Positions 52,388 through 61,113 of a stretch of DNA of 64,000 bases are shown here, in pieces. The notes beneath the pieces were generated by a model. That model saw nothing but the letters and a program-made list of their open reading frames with translations, was not told the DNA's origin and did no database searches. A program made the translations under genes and the position numbers. Numbering within the stretch: the stretch's first letter is position 1; each line of letters begins with the position of its first letter. The stretch comes from Streptomyces cadmiisoli. Its GTDB lineage: Bacteria > Actinomycetota > Actinomycetes > Streptomycetales > Streptomycetaceae. The stretch spans positions 1,922,001 through 1,986,000 of the forward strand of contig NZ_CP030073.1 of assembly GCF_003261055.1 (NCBI RefSeq), in the 5' to 3' direction.

Positions 52388-52693
52388 ATGAGCATCGCGC
52401 ACGACGCCCCTACCGCCGAGGTGCAGCACCCGCCGCCCGGCAGGACCCCGGACCTCGAAGGGTGGCTGACCGAGCGCGTGGCCTTCCATCTGCACAGGTC
52501 CCCGCGGGAGATCGACCCGGACACCCCGCTCGCCGACTACGGCATCGACTCGGTCGCGGCGATCAGCATCTGCGGTGAGATCGAGGAGCACTTCCGGCTC
52601 GCGGTCGCCCTCACCGTCGCGTACGACTACCCGACGGTCCACGCGATCGGCGGCCACCTCGCCGAGCTGCTCCGCCTGCGGGACGCGTCATGA
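52388..52693 (+). CDS. Acyl carrier protein 1 (FAAL partner)
   Basis: A 101-aa carrier protein. The phosphopantetheine serine is in DYGIDSVAAIS (DSxxxIS form), with TPLADYG before it and a C-terminal helix starting HAIGGHLAELL. A ~20-residue N-terminal tail precedes the domain. ATG at 52388 follows GGGAG. Its stop overlaps the PKS start by ATGA. It should receive the acyl group from the upstream FAAL and hand it to the KS (inference from order). Confidence 0.9.
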   Translation: MSIAHDAPTAEVQHPPPGRTPDLEGWLTERVAFHLHRSPREIDPDTPLADYGIDSVAAISICGEIEEHFRLAVALTVAYDYPTVHAIGGHLAELLRLRDAS

Positions 52694-55600
52694 CGGAACG
52701 CGAACCGATCGCGGTCGTGGGCCTCGACTGCCGGTTCCCCGGCGCCCGCGACCCCCAGGAGTACTGGTCCCTGCTCATGGACGGCCGGGACGGCACCGGC
52801 CGGGTGCCCGAGGAACGCTGGGACGCCGACCGCTACCACGCCCCCGGCCCCGCCTCCCCCGTCGGAACCGCCTCCCCCGGCTCCCCCGTCGGAACCGCCT
52901 CCCCCGCCGGAACCTCCGAGCGGCGGGTGCCCGGCCGGACCAACACCCGGCGCGGCGGCTTCATCCGGGACCCGGACGCCTTCGACCCCGCCTTCTTCGG
53001 GATCGCTCCCCGGGAAGCCGCGGCGATGGACCCCCAGCAGCGGCTGCTGCTCCAGAGCTCGTGGCGGGCCGTCGAGGACGCCGCGCTCGCGCCGCAGGAC
53101 CTCGCGGGCAGCGACACGGGCGTCTTCGTCGGCGTGATGGCCAACGAGTGGGCCCATCTGCAACTGGCCGACTACGACCGCATCACCGCCCGCCACGGCT
53201 CCGGCAACGGCTACTTCATGGGCGCGAACCGCGTCTCGTACCACCTCGACCTCAGAGGCCCGAGCCTGGCCGTGGACACCGCCTGCTCGTCCTCCCTGGT
53301 CGCGGTGCACCTCGCGGTGAACGCGCTGCGCTCCGGCGAGTGCGACCACGCCCTGGCGGCCGGCACCAACCTGATCATGACGCCGGTCCTCAACATCTTC
53401 TACGCCCAGGCCGGGCTGTCGGCGCCCGACGGCCGCTGCAAGCCGTTCAGCGCGCTGGCCGACGGCATCGGCCGCGCCGAGGGCGTCGCCGTGCTGGTGC
53501 TGCGCCGGCTCGGCGACGCCCTGGCGGACCGTCAGCCGGTCTACGCGGTCCTGAAGGAGACCGGCACCAACCAGGACGGGCGCAGCAACGGCATCACCGC
53601 GCCCAGCCGGTGGGCCCAGCAGCAGCTGATCTCCTCGGTGTGGGAGCGGGCCGGGGTCACCGCCGACGACATCCGCTTCGTCGAGGCCCACGGCACCGGA
53701 ACCCTGCTCGGCGACTTCATCGAGGCACAGGCGCTGGGCGAACTGACCGCCGGCCGCGACGGGGGCAGCGTCGCGCTCGGCTCGGTCAAGAGCAACTTCG
53801 GGCACGCCGAGGGCGCGGCCGGGATCGCCGGGCTGATCAAGGCGGTGCTCGCGCTGCACCACCGTACGGTGCCGCCGAGCCGGTTCGCGCACGAGGAGAA
53901 CCCGAAGCTGGACCTGGCCGAACGGCGTCTGACGCTCCTGAGGGCGCCGCTCAGGCTTCCGCCGGGGACGGTGCACGCCGCGGTCAGCAGCTTCGGCATG
54001 GGCGGCAGCAACGCCCACACGGTGCTGGCGTCCGCGCCCCGGACCGTGCACCGGGGCCGCCCCGGAGCGGCGGGGGTGTTCACCGTCTCGGCCCGGTCGC
54101 CGGAGCGGCTGCGAGCCAATCTGCTCGCCCAGGCCGACGCCCTGGCCCGCCGCCCCGAGCACCAGCTGGCGCAGTTGTGCTGGACCAGCAACCGCGTCAA
54201 GTCCCGGCTGTCGCACCGGGCGGCGGTGGCGGCCGGCGATCTGCCCGCGCTGGTGGCGGGGTTGCGGTCGGCCGCCGAGCAGGCGGAGGAGACCGGGCCG
54301 ACGGACACCGGGCGGCGGGCGGCGCCCTCGGTGGCCTTCGCGTTCACCGGGCAGGGCAGCCAGCACCCCCGGATGGCCGACTCCTGGTACCGGTCCTGCC
54401 CCGCCTACGCACGCCACCTCGACACGGTCGACGAACTCCTCGCCCCGCACACCGGACGGTCCGTGCGCGATCTGGTGCTCGAGGGCGATCCCCGGGCGCA
54501 ACGGGCCCGGTTCGCCCAGCCCGCCCTGTTCGCGGTGGAGTACGCGCTCGCGGCGACCCTCACCGAGGCCGGGATCGGACCGTCGTACGTGATCGGGCAC
54601 AGCATCGGCGAGTTCGCGGCCGCCTGCGCCGCCGGAGTGCTGGACGAGGCGGACGCGGCCCGGCTGGTGGCGCGGCGCGGGGCGCTCATGGAGTCGCTGC
54701 CCCGGGTCGGCGGGATGCTCGCGGTGGAGCTGGGCGCCGCGCGGGCCGAGGCGCTGCTGGCGGGGCGGGAGCGCCTCGGCCTGGCCGCCGTCAACGGCCC
54801 CGAGGCCACGGTGATCTCCGGGGACCTGGACGAACTCGCTGAGGTCGAGGCGGAGTTACGGGCCCGGAACACCGTCGTGCGGCGGCTGACGGTGTCGCAC
54901 GCCTTCCACTCCCCGCTGATGGGCCCGGTGGCCGAGCGCTTCGCCGCCGAGTGCGCCGCCTTGGCCGCCCGGCGGCCGGTCCTGCCCGTCTTCTCGACGG
55001 TCCACGGCCGGGAACTCGCGAACGGCGAGACGATGGACGCCGAGTACTGGGCCCGGCAGATCACCGCGCCGGTCCGGTTCGCGGAGGCGGCCGGAGCGCT
55101 GCTGGCCGGCGGCGTCACCCACGTCGTGGAGATCGGCCCGCGCGCCGTGCTCACACCGCTCCTCGCGCGCCTCGCGGCGGACGCCGGGCATCCGGTGGGC
55201 CTGCACGCCGCGCACCCCGGTGAACACGCCCGCGGCCACCGCGCCCAGGAGCTGTTCGGCGAGCTGTGGTGCGCCGGGCTGACCCCGCGGTGGCAGGTCC
55301 TGTACGACGAGTCGGACCTGGTGCCCCGGCGGCTGCCGCCCTACGTCTTCGACGACTTGTTCCGGTCGTGGTGCTCGGGTGCCGCACCCGGTGCCCCGGA
55401 ACGGTCCGCGCCGCGCCTCCCCCCGGGCGCGGACGCCCCCGCGGTCCGGCACGGCGCCGACCGCGGGCAGGCCTGCCCGCCGGCCCCGGCCGGGGAACGG
55501 CCGGACGCCCTGGCCGAACTGACGCACCGTCTGGTGTGCCGGGTCGGCGGGCACGCCCCCGAGCGGGTGCACGCCCGCTCCCGGCTGCACGAGGACCTGG

Positions 55601-55788
55601 GCTTCGACTCGATCCAGGTCATGGAACTCAAGGCCCGCATCGAGCAGGCGCTGCCACGGCTCGGCACGCTCCCGGTGGAGGACCTGCTCGCCGGTCTGCG
55701 CACCGTGGGGGACCTCGTCCGGTACCTGCGGGCCCTTCCCCACACCGGCGCCCCCGTGACCGCGACCCCGGAAGGAACCCGCTCATGA
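52690..55788 (+). CDS. Single-module type I polyketide synthase, KS-AT-ACP
   Basis: 1032 aa. KS at ~5-450 has C199 (DTACSSS), H334 (EAHGTGT) and H372 (KSNFGHAEG). AT at ~545-850 has S638 (GHSIGE) and HAFH (737-740), the pattern of malonyl-CoA selection. ACP at ~940-1020 has S974 (GFDSIQVMEL). There is no KR, DH, ER or TE, so one malonyl extension should leave a beta-ketoacyl-ACP. Residues ~53-76 are a low-complexity insert (ASPVGTASPGSPVGTASP) in the KS lead segment, coded by a DNA repeat. ATG overlaps the ACP stop and the stop overlaps the next ATG. Confidence 0.93.
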   Translation: MTEREPIAVVGLDCRFPGARDPQEYWSLLMDGRDGTGRVPEERWDADRYHAPGPASPVGTASPGSPVGTASPAGTSERRVPGRTNTRRGGFIRDPDAFDPAFFGIAPREAAAMDPQQRLLLQSSWRAVEDAALAPQDLAGSDTGVFVGVMANEWAHLQLADYDRITARHGSGNGYFMGANRVSYHLDLRGPSLAVDTACSSSLVAVHLAVNALRSGECDHALAAGTNLIMTPVLNIFYAQAGLSAPDGRCKPFSALADGIGRAEGVAVLVLRRLGDALADRQPVYAVLKETGTNQDGRSNGITAPSRWAQQQLISSVWERAGVTADDIRFVEAHGTGTLLGDFIEAQALGELTAGRDGGSVALGSVKSNFGHAEGAAGIAGLIKAVLALHHRTVPPSRFAHEENPKLDLAERRLTLLRAPLRLPPGTVHAAVSSFGMGGSNAHTVLASAPRTVHRGRPGAAGVFTVSARSPERLRANLLAQADALARRPEHQLAQLCWTSNRVKSRLSHRAAVAAGDLPALVAGLRSAAEQAEETGPTDTGRRAAPSVAFAFTGQGSQHPRMADSWYRSCPAYARHLDTVDELLAPHTGRSVRDLVLEGDPRAQRARFAQPALFAVEYALAATLTEAGIGPSYVIGHSIGEFAAACAAGVLDEADAARLVARRGALMESLPRVGGMLAVELGAARAEALLAGRERLGLAAVNGPEATVISGDLDELAEVEAELRARNTVVRRLTVSHAFHSPLMGPVAERFAAECAALAARRPVLPVFSTVHGRELANGETMDAEYWARQITAPVRFAEAAGALLAGGVTHVVEIGPRAVLTPLLARLAADAGHPVGLHAAHPGEHARGHRAQELFGELWCAGLTPRWQVLYDESDLVPRRLPPYVFDDLFRSWCSGAAPGAPERSAPRLPPGADAPAVRHGADRGQACPPAPAGERPDALAELTHRLVCRVGGHAPERVHARSRLHEDLGFDSIQVMELKARIEQALPRLGTLPVEDLLAGLRTVGDLVRYLRALPHTGAPVTATPEGTRS
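52851..52914 (+). repeat. 18-bp tandem repeat inside the KS coding region
   Basis: Copies of CGCCTCCCCCGTCGGAAC, full at 52851-52868 and 52895-52912 (one change), with a hybrid unit between. It stays in frame and encodes SPVGTASP-type repeats. Confidence 0.75.
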
Positions 55789-56807
55789 CCGCCCCCAGCA
55801 CCTATCTCGCCTCGGTCGGCACCTGCCTGCCGGGGGATCCGGTGGACAACGCGACGCTCGCCGAGCTCGTCGGGGTGGACGAGTCCTGGGCCGATGTGTT
55901 CATCGGCAACACCAGCAGGTATCTGTCCCTCGACCTGGCCACCGGGCAGGTGCGGCACACCCTGGCCGACCTCGCGGCGACCGCCGCCGACCGGGCCCTG
56001 GTGGAGGCCGGGCTGGAGCCGTACGAGATCGACTGCGTGGTGATGGGGACCGCCACTCCCGACCAGCTGATGCCGGCCACCGTGAACCTGGTGGCGGACC
56101 GGCTCGGCATCGACAACGTGCCCACGTACCAGCTCCAGTCCGGCTGCGCCGGCGCCGTACAGGCCATGGACGTGGCGCGGACCCTGCTGCTGGCGGAGCG
56201 CTGCCGCACGGTGCTGGTGATCGGCGGCGACGTGTGCGCCAAGCATCTGGAGACCGACTTCGAGCCGGGCGCCCGCACCTCGGCGGAACTCGTCAACTAC
56301 GTCCTGTTCGGCGACGGCGCCGGCGCGGCCGTGCTCAGCGGCGAGGCCGTCGGACAGGGCATCGAGATCCGCCAGGTGTTCAACCGGCTGGTGGGTCTGG
56401 GCCGCGAGCCCGGACAGGTCGTGGACTGGTTCGGGCTCGGCGACCGGCACAGCGACCGCATCGCCGTCCACGAGGACTACAAGGCGATCGAGGAGACCGT
56501 GCCCGCCCTGGCGCAGCAGATGTTCTGGGAGCTCCTGGAAGACCTCGGCTGGGGCGCGGACGAGGTGGACTTCCTGCTGCCCCCGCAGTTGTCGGGCCGG
56601 ATGAGCGACCGCATCTCGGTGGGCCTGCCCGCACCGGACGCCCGCCGGATCAACGTGGTGCGCCACGTCGGCAACAACGGCAACGCCCTGCCGTTCCTGC
56701 AGCTCGCCGAGTTGCTGCGGCAGTGGCAGGGCCCCGGCCGGGCCGTCGCGATCGCCGTGGAGTCCAGCAAGTGGATCAAGTCGGGCATCGCGCTGGAGCG
56801 GTCATGA
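55785..56807 (+). CDS. KAS III-like (FabH-family) condensing protein with an altered active site
   Basis: 340 aa with the thiolase/FabH fold. The nucleophile C121 is present (LQSGCAGAVQ), and N297 in RHVGNNGNALP fits the FabH asparagine. At the position of the FabH histidine (LIPHQAN) this protein has FLLPPQLSG, so the histidine appears to be Pro267. In tetronate clusters a KAS III-like enzyme joins glyceryl-ACP to a beta-ketoacyl-ACP to close the ring; FkbH and ACP genes follow directly, as in those clusters. ATGA overlaps couple it at both ends. Function by context; the missing histidine argues it is not a normal FabH. Confidence 0.85.
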   Translation: MTAPSTYLASVGTCLPGDPVDNATLAELVGVDESWADVFIGNTSRYLSLDLATGQVRHTLADLAATAADRALVEAGLEPYEIDCVVMGTATPDQLMPATVNLVADRLGIDNVPTYQLQSGCAGAVQAMDVARTLLLAERCRTVLVIGGDVCAKHLETDFEPGARTSAELVNYVLFGDGAGAAVLSGEAVGQGIEIRQVFNRLVGLGREPGQVVDWFGLGDRHSDRIAVHEDYKAIEETVPALAQQMFWELLEDLGWGADEVDFLLPPQLSGRMSDRISVGLPAPDARRINVVRHVGNNGNALPFLQLAELLRQWQGPGRAVAIAVESSKWIKSGIALERS

Positions 56808-58777
56808 CCCGCACCGGCGGAGCCCTCGGCCCGACGGCCCCGGCCGGCACCTGGCACGACCCCGGGGCGCTGCGCGCCCTGCGCACCCTGCACCGGTCCG
56901 GGAAGCTCGCCGCCGAGTACGGGGCCGTGCGCGGCCTGCTGGCCCGGATGCCGCCGGCCGATCTGCCGGCCGCCGGACAGCTGCTGTCCCGGGTCGATCC
57001 GCGGACGGTGCGGCGGCACGCACCGGACGTCGCGGTGGTGGCGGTCGCCGTCACCGGCCATTCCACGGTGGCACCGGTGGTGGCGCCGCTCACCGCCGAA
57101 CTGGCCCGGCACGGGCTGCTGCTGGAGGCGAGGGTCGCGCCGTACGGGGCGTACCTCCAGGATCTGATGCGGCCCCCCGCCGAAGGGCTGCCGCAGGTCA
57201 CGCTCTGCCTCCTGGACGCGCACACCGTCTTCGACGACGTCACGGTGCCGTGGCGGGTGGAGGACGTCGAGTCGGCGGCGCGCGCCCGGCTCGCCCTGCT
57301 CGGCGGCGCGGTGCGCGCCCATCAGGAGGCGGGGCGCGGACTGCTCGTCCTCAACACCGTGCCGCTGCTGCGGCGGTTCACGCACCAGCTGATCGATCTG
57401 CGTTCCCGGGCCCGGCTCGGCGCGGTGTGGCGAGAGTTCAACTGCGGCCTGCTGGCGCTCGCGGAACGGTATCCGGGCGTGGTCACCGTCGATCTCGATC
57501 CGCTGGTCGGCGAGGGCGTGCCCGCCTGCGAGCCGCGCACGGCGCAGTACGCCCGGGCCCGGCTGTCCGACGCCCTGCTGGCCGCCTGCGCCCGGGAGAC
57601 CGCCCATGTCGTACGGGCGAGTCTCGGCCGCGGACGCAAGGTCCTGGTGCTGGATCTGGACGGGACCCTGTGGGGCGGGGTGCTCGGCGAGGCGGGGCCC
57701 GACGGCGTCGAGCTCGGCGCCGGACTGCGCGGCGAGGCCTTCCAGGAGTTCCAGCGCGTCGTCGCGCAGCTCGGCTCGCAGGGTGTGCTGCTCGCCGTCA
57801 GCAGCAAGAACGACGAGGCCCTGGTGCGCGAGGCGCTGCGCGGCCATCCGGCGATGCTGCTGCGGGAGGACTCCTTCGTCCGCGTGAACGCCAACTGGAA
57901 GGCCAAGCACGACAATCTGCGGGACATCGCCGACCGGCTCGGCCTCGGTCTGGACGGATTCGTCTTCGCCGACGACAGCCTCTTCGAGTGCGGGCTCGTC
58001 GCGGAGCGGCTGCCGGAGGTCGCCGTGGTCCGGGTCGACGACGAGCCGGCGCTGCACCCCTCGGCGCTGCTGGCGGACGGATGGTTCGACCTGTTCGAGC
58101 TGACCGAGGCCGATCTGGCGCGGGCGGCCCGCTATCGCACCGAGGCCCTGCGGGAGGAGTTCCGCGAGGACGTCGGCTCCTACGAGGAGTACCTCGAAGG
58201 GCTGGGCATCGAGGTGACGCTGCGGCCGCCCGGGGAGGCGGACCTCGCGCGGGTCTCCCAGCTGACGCTGCGCACGAACCAGTTCCACCTGGCCACCGAG
58301 CGCCTCGAGGTGCCGCGGGTCGCGGACTGGCTGGAGCGTCCCGGCCGGCATGTGATCGCGGTGCGGGCCCGGGACCGGTTCGGCGACCACGGCCTGGTCG
58401 GCGCGCTGTTCCTGCGGCGCGACGGCGGGCTGCTGCGCATCGACAACTTCGTGCTCAGCTGCCGGGTGTTCTCGCGTGGCATCGAGGGCGGCTGTGTGGC
58501 GGCGGTGCTGGACTTCGCCCGCTCCACCGGCGCGGACGCCGTGACGGGCCGGTACCTGCCGTCGCCGCGCAACGCCGCGTTCGCCTCCTTCTACAGCGAC
58601 CACGGCTTCACCGTCCTCGACCGTGACCCGGACGCCGCGGACGGCAAGCACGGCAAGCACGCAGTTCATTTCCGGCACGACCTCGCCACGCGCGTCCCCG
58701 CGCCCGCGCATCTGCGGCTGGACGCGGCCTTCGGACCCTTCGACGCACCACGGAACGGACAGGGAGAGCAGTCATGA
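56804..58777 (+). CDS. FkbH-like bifunctional phosphatase/glyceryl transferase
   Basis: A 657-aa FkbH-family protein of full length. An N-terminal SGNH-like region (~75-270) leads to the HAD phosphatase core VLVLDLDGTLWGGVLGE with D284 and D286, then SSKNDEALVREAL and FADDSLFECGLV. The C-terminal ~170 residues are a GNAT-like domain (SQLTLRTNQFHLATERL, IDNFVLSCRVFSRGIE). FkbH proteins take 1,3-bisphosphoglycerate, remove phosphate and load glyceryl on an ACP. In the capture motif DDSLFE the usual Asn (DDNPxE) is Ser. The ACP at 58774 is the expected acceptor. ATGA overlaps join it to both neighbours. Confidence 0.92.
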   Translation: MTRTGGALGPTAPAGTWHDPGALRALRTLHRSGKLAAEYGAVRGLLARMPPADLPAAGQLLSRVDPRTVRRHAPDVAVVAVAVTGHSTVAPVVAPLTAELARHGLLLEARVAPYGAYLQDLMRPPAEGLPQVTLCLLDAHTVFDDVTVPWRVEDVESAARARLALLGGAVRAHQEAGRGLLVLNTVPLLRRFTHQLIDLRSRARLGAVWREFNCGLLALAERYPGVVTVDLDPLVGEGVPACEPRTAQYARARLSDALLAACARETAHVVRASLGRGRKVLVLDLDGTLWGGVLGEAGPDGVELGAGLRGEAFQEFQRVVAQLGSQGVLLAVSSKNDEALVREALRGHPAMLLREDSFVRVNANWKAKHDNLRDIADRLGLGLDGFVFADDSLFECGLVAERLPEVAVVRVDDEPALHPSALLADGWFDLFELTEADLARAARYRTEALREEFREDVGSYEEYLEGLGIEVTLRPPGEADLARVSQLTLRTNQFHLATERLEVPRVADWLERPGRHVIAVRARDRFGDHGLVGALFLRRDGGLLRIDNFVLSCRVFSRGIEGGCVAAVLDFARSTGADAVTGRYLPSPRNAAFASFYSDHGFTVLDRDPDAADGKHGKHAVHFRHDLATRVPAPAHLRLDAAFGPFDAPRNGQGEQS

Positions 58778-59013
58778 CCACGGTCCTCGCGGACACCACG
58801 GACTTCCGCACCCTCCTGGGGGAGGAACTCGGCCTGCACATCGGCGCCGACGACCTCGACCGGCCCCTGGCCGACTTCCCCGACTGGGACTCGGTGCTGC
58901 TGCTGCGCATGGTGACCGTCGTGGAGGCCGCGACCGGCCGGCGGGTCGCGGTGGCGGACCTGCTGCAGGCCCGGACCTTCCGGCAGTTGTACGAGGCGGT
59001 GGCCGGCCGATGA
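58774..59013 (+). CDS. Acyl carrier protein 2 (glyceryl-ACP)
   Basis: A 79-aa carrier. The phosphopantetheine serine is in DFPDWDSVLLLRMV (WDS form, typical of FkbH-linked ACPs), and the C-terminal helix is FRQLYEAV. ATG overlaps the FkbH stop, and its stop overlaps the next gene, so all are coupled. It should carry the three-carbon glyceryl unit to the KAS III-like enzyme. Confidence 0.9.
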   Translation: MTTVLADTTDFRTLLGEELGLHIGADDLDRPLADFPDWDSVLLLRMVTVVEAATGRRVAVADLLQARTFRQLYEAVAGR

Positions 59014-59204
59014 CGTCGACACCCCGCCAGGACACTGAGCCCCCTGTGCGCATCCACGCCCTGTTTCCCGACACCCCGCTGGACATCCTCTGCCCGCCCG
59101 CCCTCGCACGGCTCGTCACCGGCCGCGCGCCCGGGCGGGCGCCGGCCGCCGACGCCCCGCCCGCACCGGACGGGCGGCGGCGGGAGAAGGGAGCGGCCCG
59201 ATGA
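59010..59204 (+). CDS. Small unknown protein (64 aa) embedded in the tetronate-type operon
   Basis: It starts with ATGA overlapping the ACP stop (59010) and ends with ATGA overlapping the next start (59201), so both junctions are those of a translated gene. The N-terminal half (EPPVRIHALFPDTPLDILCP, then ALARLVTG) is moderately hydrophobic. The C-terminal half is Ala/Pro/Arg-rich and probably disordered. No family, membrane span or metal motif is recognised; one cysteine is present. It may be a helper peptide for the flanking ACP or hydrolase; this is a guess from position. Confidence 0.7.
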   Translation: MTSTPRQDTEPPVRIHALFPDTPLDILCPPALARLVTGRAPGRAPAADAPPAPDGRRREKGAAR

Positions 59205-60310
59205 TCCCGGTGGCCGAACTGCGCAGGTTCGCCCTGCCGCACGCGTACGCCCTGGGCGTCCCCGCGGACGTACTGCACCGGGTGCTGCGCGCCGTGCACG
59301 ACGACGCCGCGGACGACGCTCCCGGCGGCTGGGTCCACGCGTGGGCCTCGCTCGCGGCGGCGGCCGAGGCCCGCGGCCGCGACCTGGACGCCGTCCGGTA
59401 CCACGCCCTGGCCCGCTTCCCGTACGTCGACGGGCCGCCGCGGCGGGCCGCGCAGGAGGCGTGCGTGGCGGCGTTCGACCGCTGGCGCAAGGAGGTGCCC
59501 GGCATCTCCCGGCTCGATCTGCCCTTCGACGGCTCGGGGTTCGCGTGCTGGGCGGCCGGACTGTCGCGGCGGCACCCGCTGCCGCTGATCCTGGTCGTCG
59601 GCGGCATCACCGGCACGAAGGAGCAGTGGGCGCCGGTGCTCGCGCGTGCCGAACGGCTGGACGCGGCCGTCGTGGTCACGGAACTGCCCGGCGTCGGTGA
59701 GAACGGACTCTCCTACGGAACGGACAGCACCCGCATGCTGATGTATCTCGTCGATGTGCTCGGCCGGGCCGCCGACGTCACCCGCACCTGTGTCGTGGGC
59801 CTCAGCTTCGGCGGCCATCTCGCCCTGCGGCAGGCCCTGGAGGACGACCGGGTGCGGGGGCTGGCGACCGTCGGCGCCCCGGTCCGCGACTTCTTCGCGC
59901 GGATCGCCCGGGGCACCCCGCTGCCCCGGCTGGTGAGCCTGACGCTCTCCCATGTGACGCGGACCCCGGTCGAGCGGCTGCCGGCCGAACTGGCCGGCTG
60001 GGGCGTGGACGAGGAGCGGCTGTCCCGGCTGAGCGCGCACGTGGCCTGCGCGGCCGGCCGCGGCGACGAGCTGGTGCCGTACTCCGACGCCGAGTTGCTC
60101 CGGCGGACCGTGCCGCGGTTGCGGCTGGTGGAGAACGACGTGCTCGGCGGCGCCCCGGAGCGGGCGGCCGAGACCCGTCTGTGGCTGCTCGCGCAGGCGC
60201 TGCGGACGGTGGGGACGGCGGGCGGCGTACGGCGGGCGGCGGCGGCCCGGGCCCGGGTGCTGCGGGCTCGCCACCGGCCGGCCCGGGCGTCGGCCGGGGC
60301 GCCCGCATGA
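59201..60310 (+). CDS. FrsA-like alpha/beta hydrolase of the tetronate-type cluster
   Basis: 369 aa. A helical N-terminal ~100 residues cap an alpha/beta core with LILVVGGITGTKEQW, nucleophile S202 (GLSFGGH) and an acid near D289 (AGRGDELVP). Where the catalytic histidine is expected after the last strand the sequence reads LRLVENDVLGG, with no His, so classical hydrolysis is doubtful. In agglomerin- and abyssomicin-type clusters an alpha/beta-fold protein carries out elimination on the tetronate side chain; this could be an analogue (inference). It is coupled to its neighbours by ATGA overlaps. The last ~35 residues are Arg/Ala-rich. Confidence 0.8.
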   Translation: MIPVAELRRFALPHAYALGVPADVLHRVLRAVHDDAADDAPGGWVHAWASLAAAAEARGRDLDAVRYHALARFPYVDGPPRRAAQEACVAAFDRWRKEVPGISRLDLPFDGSGFACWAAGLSRRHPLPLILVVGGITGTKEQWAPVLARAERLDAAVVVTELPGVGENGLSYGTDSTRMLMYLVDVLGRAADVTRTCVVGLSFGGHLALRQALEDDRVRGLATVGAPVRDFFARIARGTPLPRLVSLTLSHVTRTPVERLPAELAGWGVDEERLSRLSAHVACAAGRGDELVPYSDAELLRRTVPRLRLVENDVLGGAPERAAETRLWLLAQALRTVGTAGGVRRAAAARARVLRARHRPARASAGAPA

Positions 60311-61113
60311 CCGCGGGTGCCCCGGTGTCCTGCCTCGGGCGGGCGCCTCGCGCGGATGCGCGGCTGCGGCTGTTCTGCTTCCATCACGCGGGCGGCGGGG
60401 CCTCGTTCTTCTCGTCCTGGCCCGCCCGCGTGCCGCCCGGGGTGGACGTGCTGCCGGTGCAGTTGCCCGGCCGTGAGGGCCGCTACCGGGAGCGCCGGTT
60501 CCAGGACGCCGGCGAGGCGGTCGAGGCCCTCGACCGGGACCTCGGCCCCCTGCTGGACGAGGGGCCCTGGGCGGCGTACGGGCACAGCATGGGCGCGTTG
60601 CTGGCCTGCGCGCTGGCGGCGGCCCGGCTGCGGGCCGGCGGCCGGGGTCCCGAGGCGCTGTTCCTCGGGGCGTACGCGGCTCCGCACCGTACGTCCGCGC
60701 TGCCGGCCCCGGACCGCTTCGACGACGGTGAACTCGCCCGGCTGCTGGTGGGTTTCGGCGGCCTGGACGCACGGTTCCTCGGGCGGGACGACTGGCTGCG
60801 GGCGCTGCTGCCCGTCGTCCGGGACGACCTGCGGATCTGCGCGAGCCACCACCGGGCCGGGCTGCCGGACCCGCACGACGCGCGGACCCGGCTGCCCCTC
60901 ACCCTGGAGGCCTTCGCCGGCACCGACGATCCGCTCGTCGCCCCGGACGCGGTGCGGGACTGGGGGCGCTACGCGCGCGACGTCCGGCTCACCTCCCTGC
61001 CGGGCGGGCACTTCTTCCCGCGCGAGGCACCGGAGCCGTTCTTCGCCCGGTTCATCCCCGCGCTGGCCCGGCTCCTGGCAGGTCCGGGCGCAGCACGCGC
61101 GGCACCCGGCTGA
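60307..61113 (+). CDS. Type II (editing) thioesterase
   Basis: 268 aa. The N-terminal LFCFHHAGGGASFF, nucleophile GHSMGALLA, acid region AGTDDPLVAP and C-terminal GGHFF histidine are the standard type II thioesterase set. Such enzymes release stalled or wrong acyl groups from ACPs in PKS/NRPS systems. ATG overlaps the preceding stop. It is the last gene of the operon and overlaps the convergent MBL-fold gene by 62 bp. Confidence 0.92.
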   Translation: MTAGAPVSCLGRAPRADARLRLFCFHHAGGGASFFSSWPARVPPGVDVLPVQLPGREGRYRERRFQDAGEAVEALDRDLGPLLDEGPWAAYGHSMGALLACALAAARLRAGGRGPEALFLGAYAAPHRTSALPAPDRFDDGELARLLVGFGGLDARFLGRDDWLRALLPVVRDDLRICASHHRAGLPDPHDARTRLPLTLEAFAGTDDPLVAPDAVRDWGRYARDVRLTSLPGGHFFPREAPEPFFARFIPALARLLAGPGAARAAPG

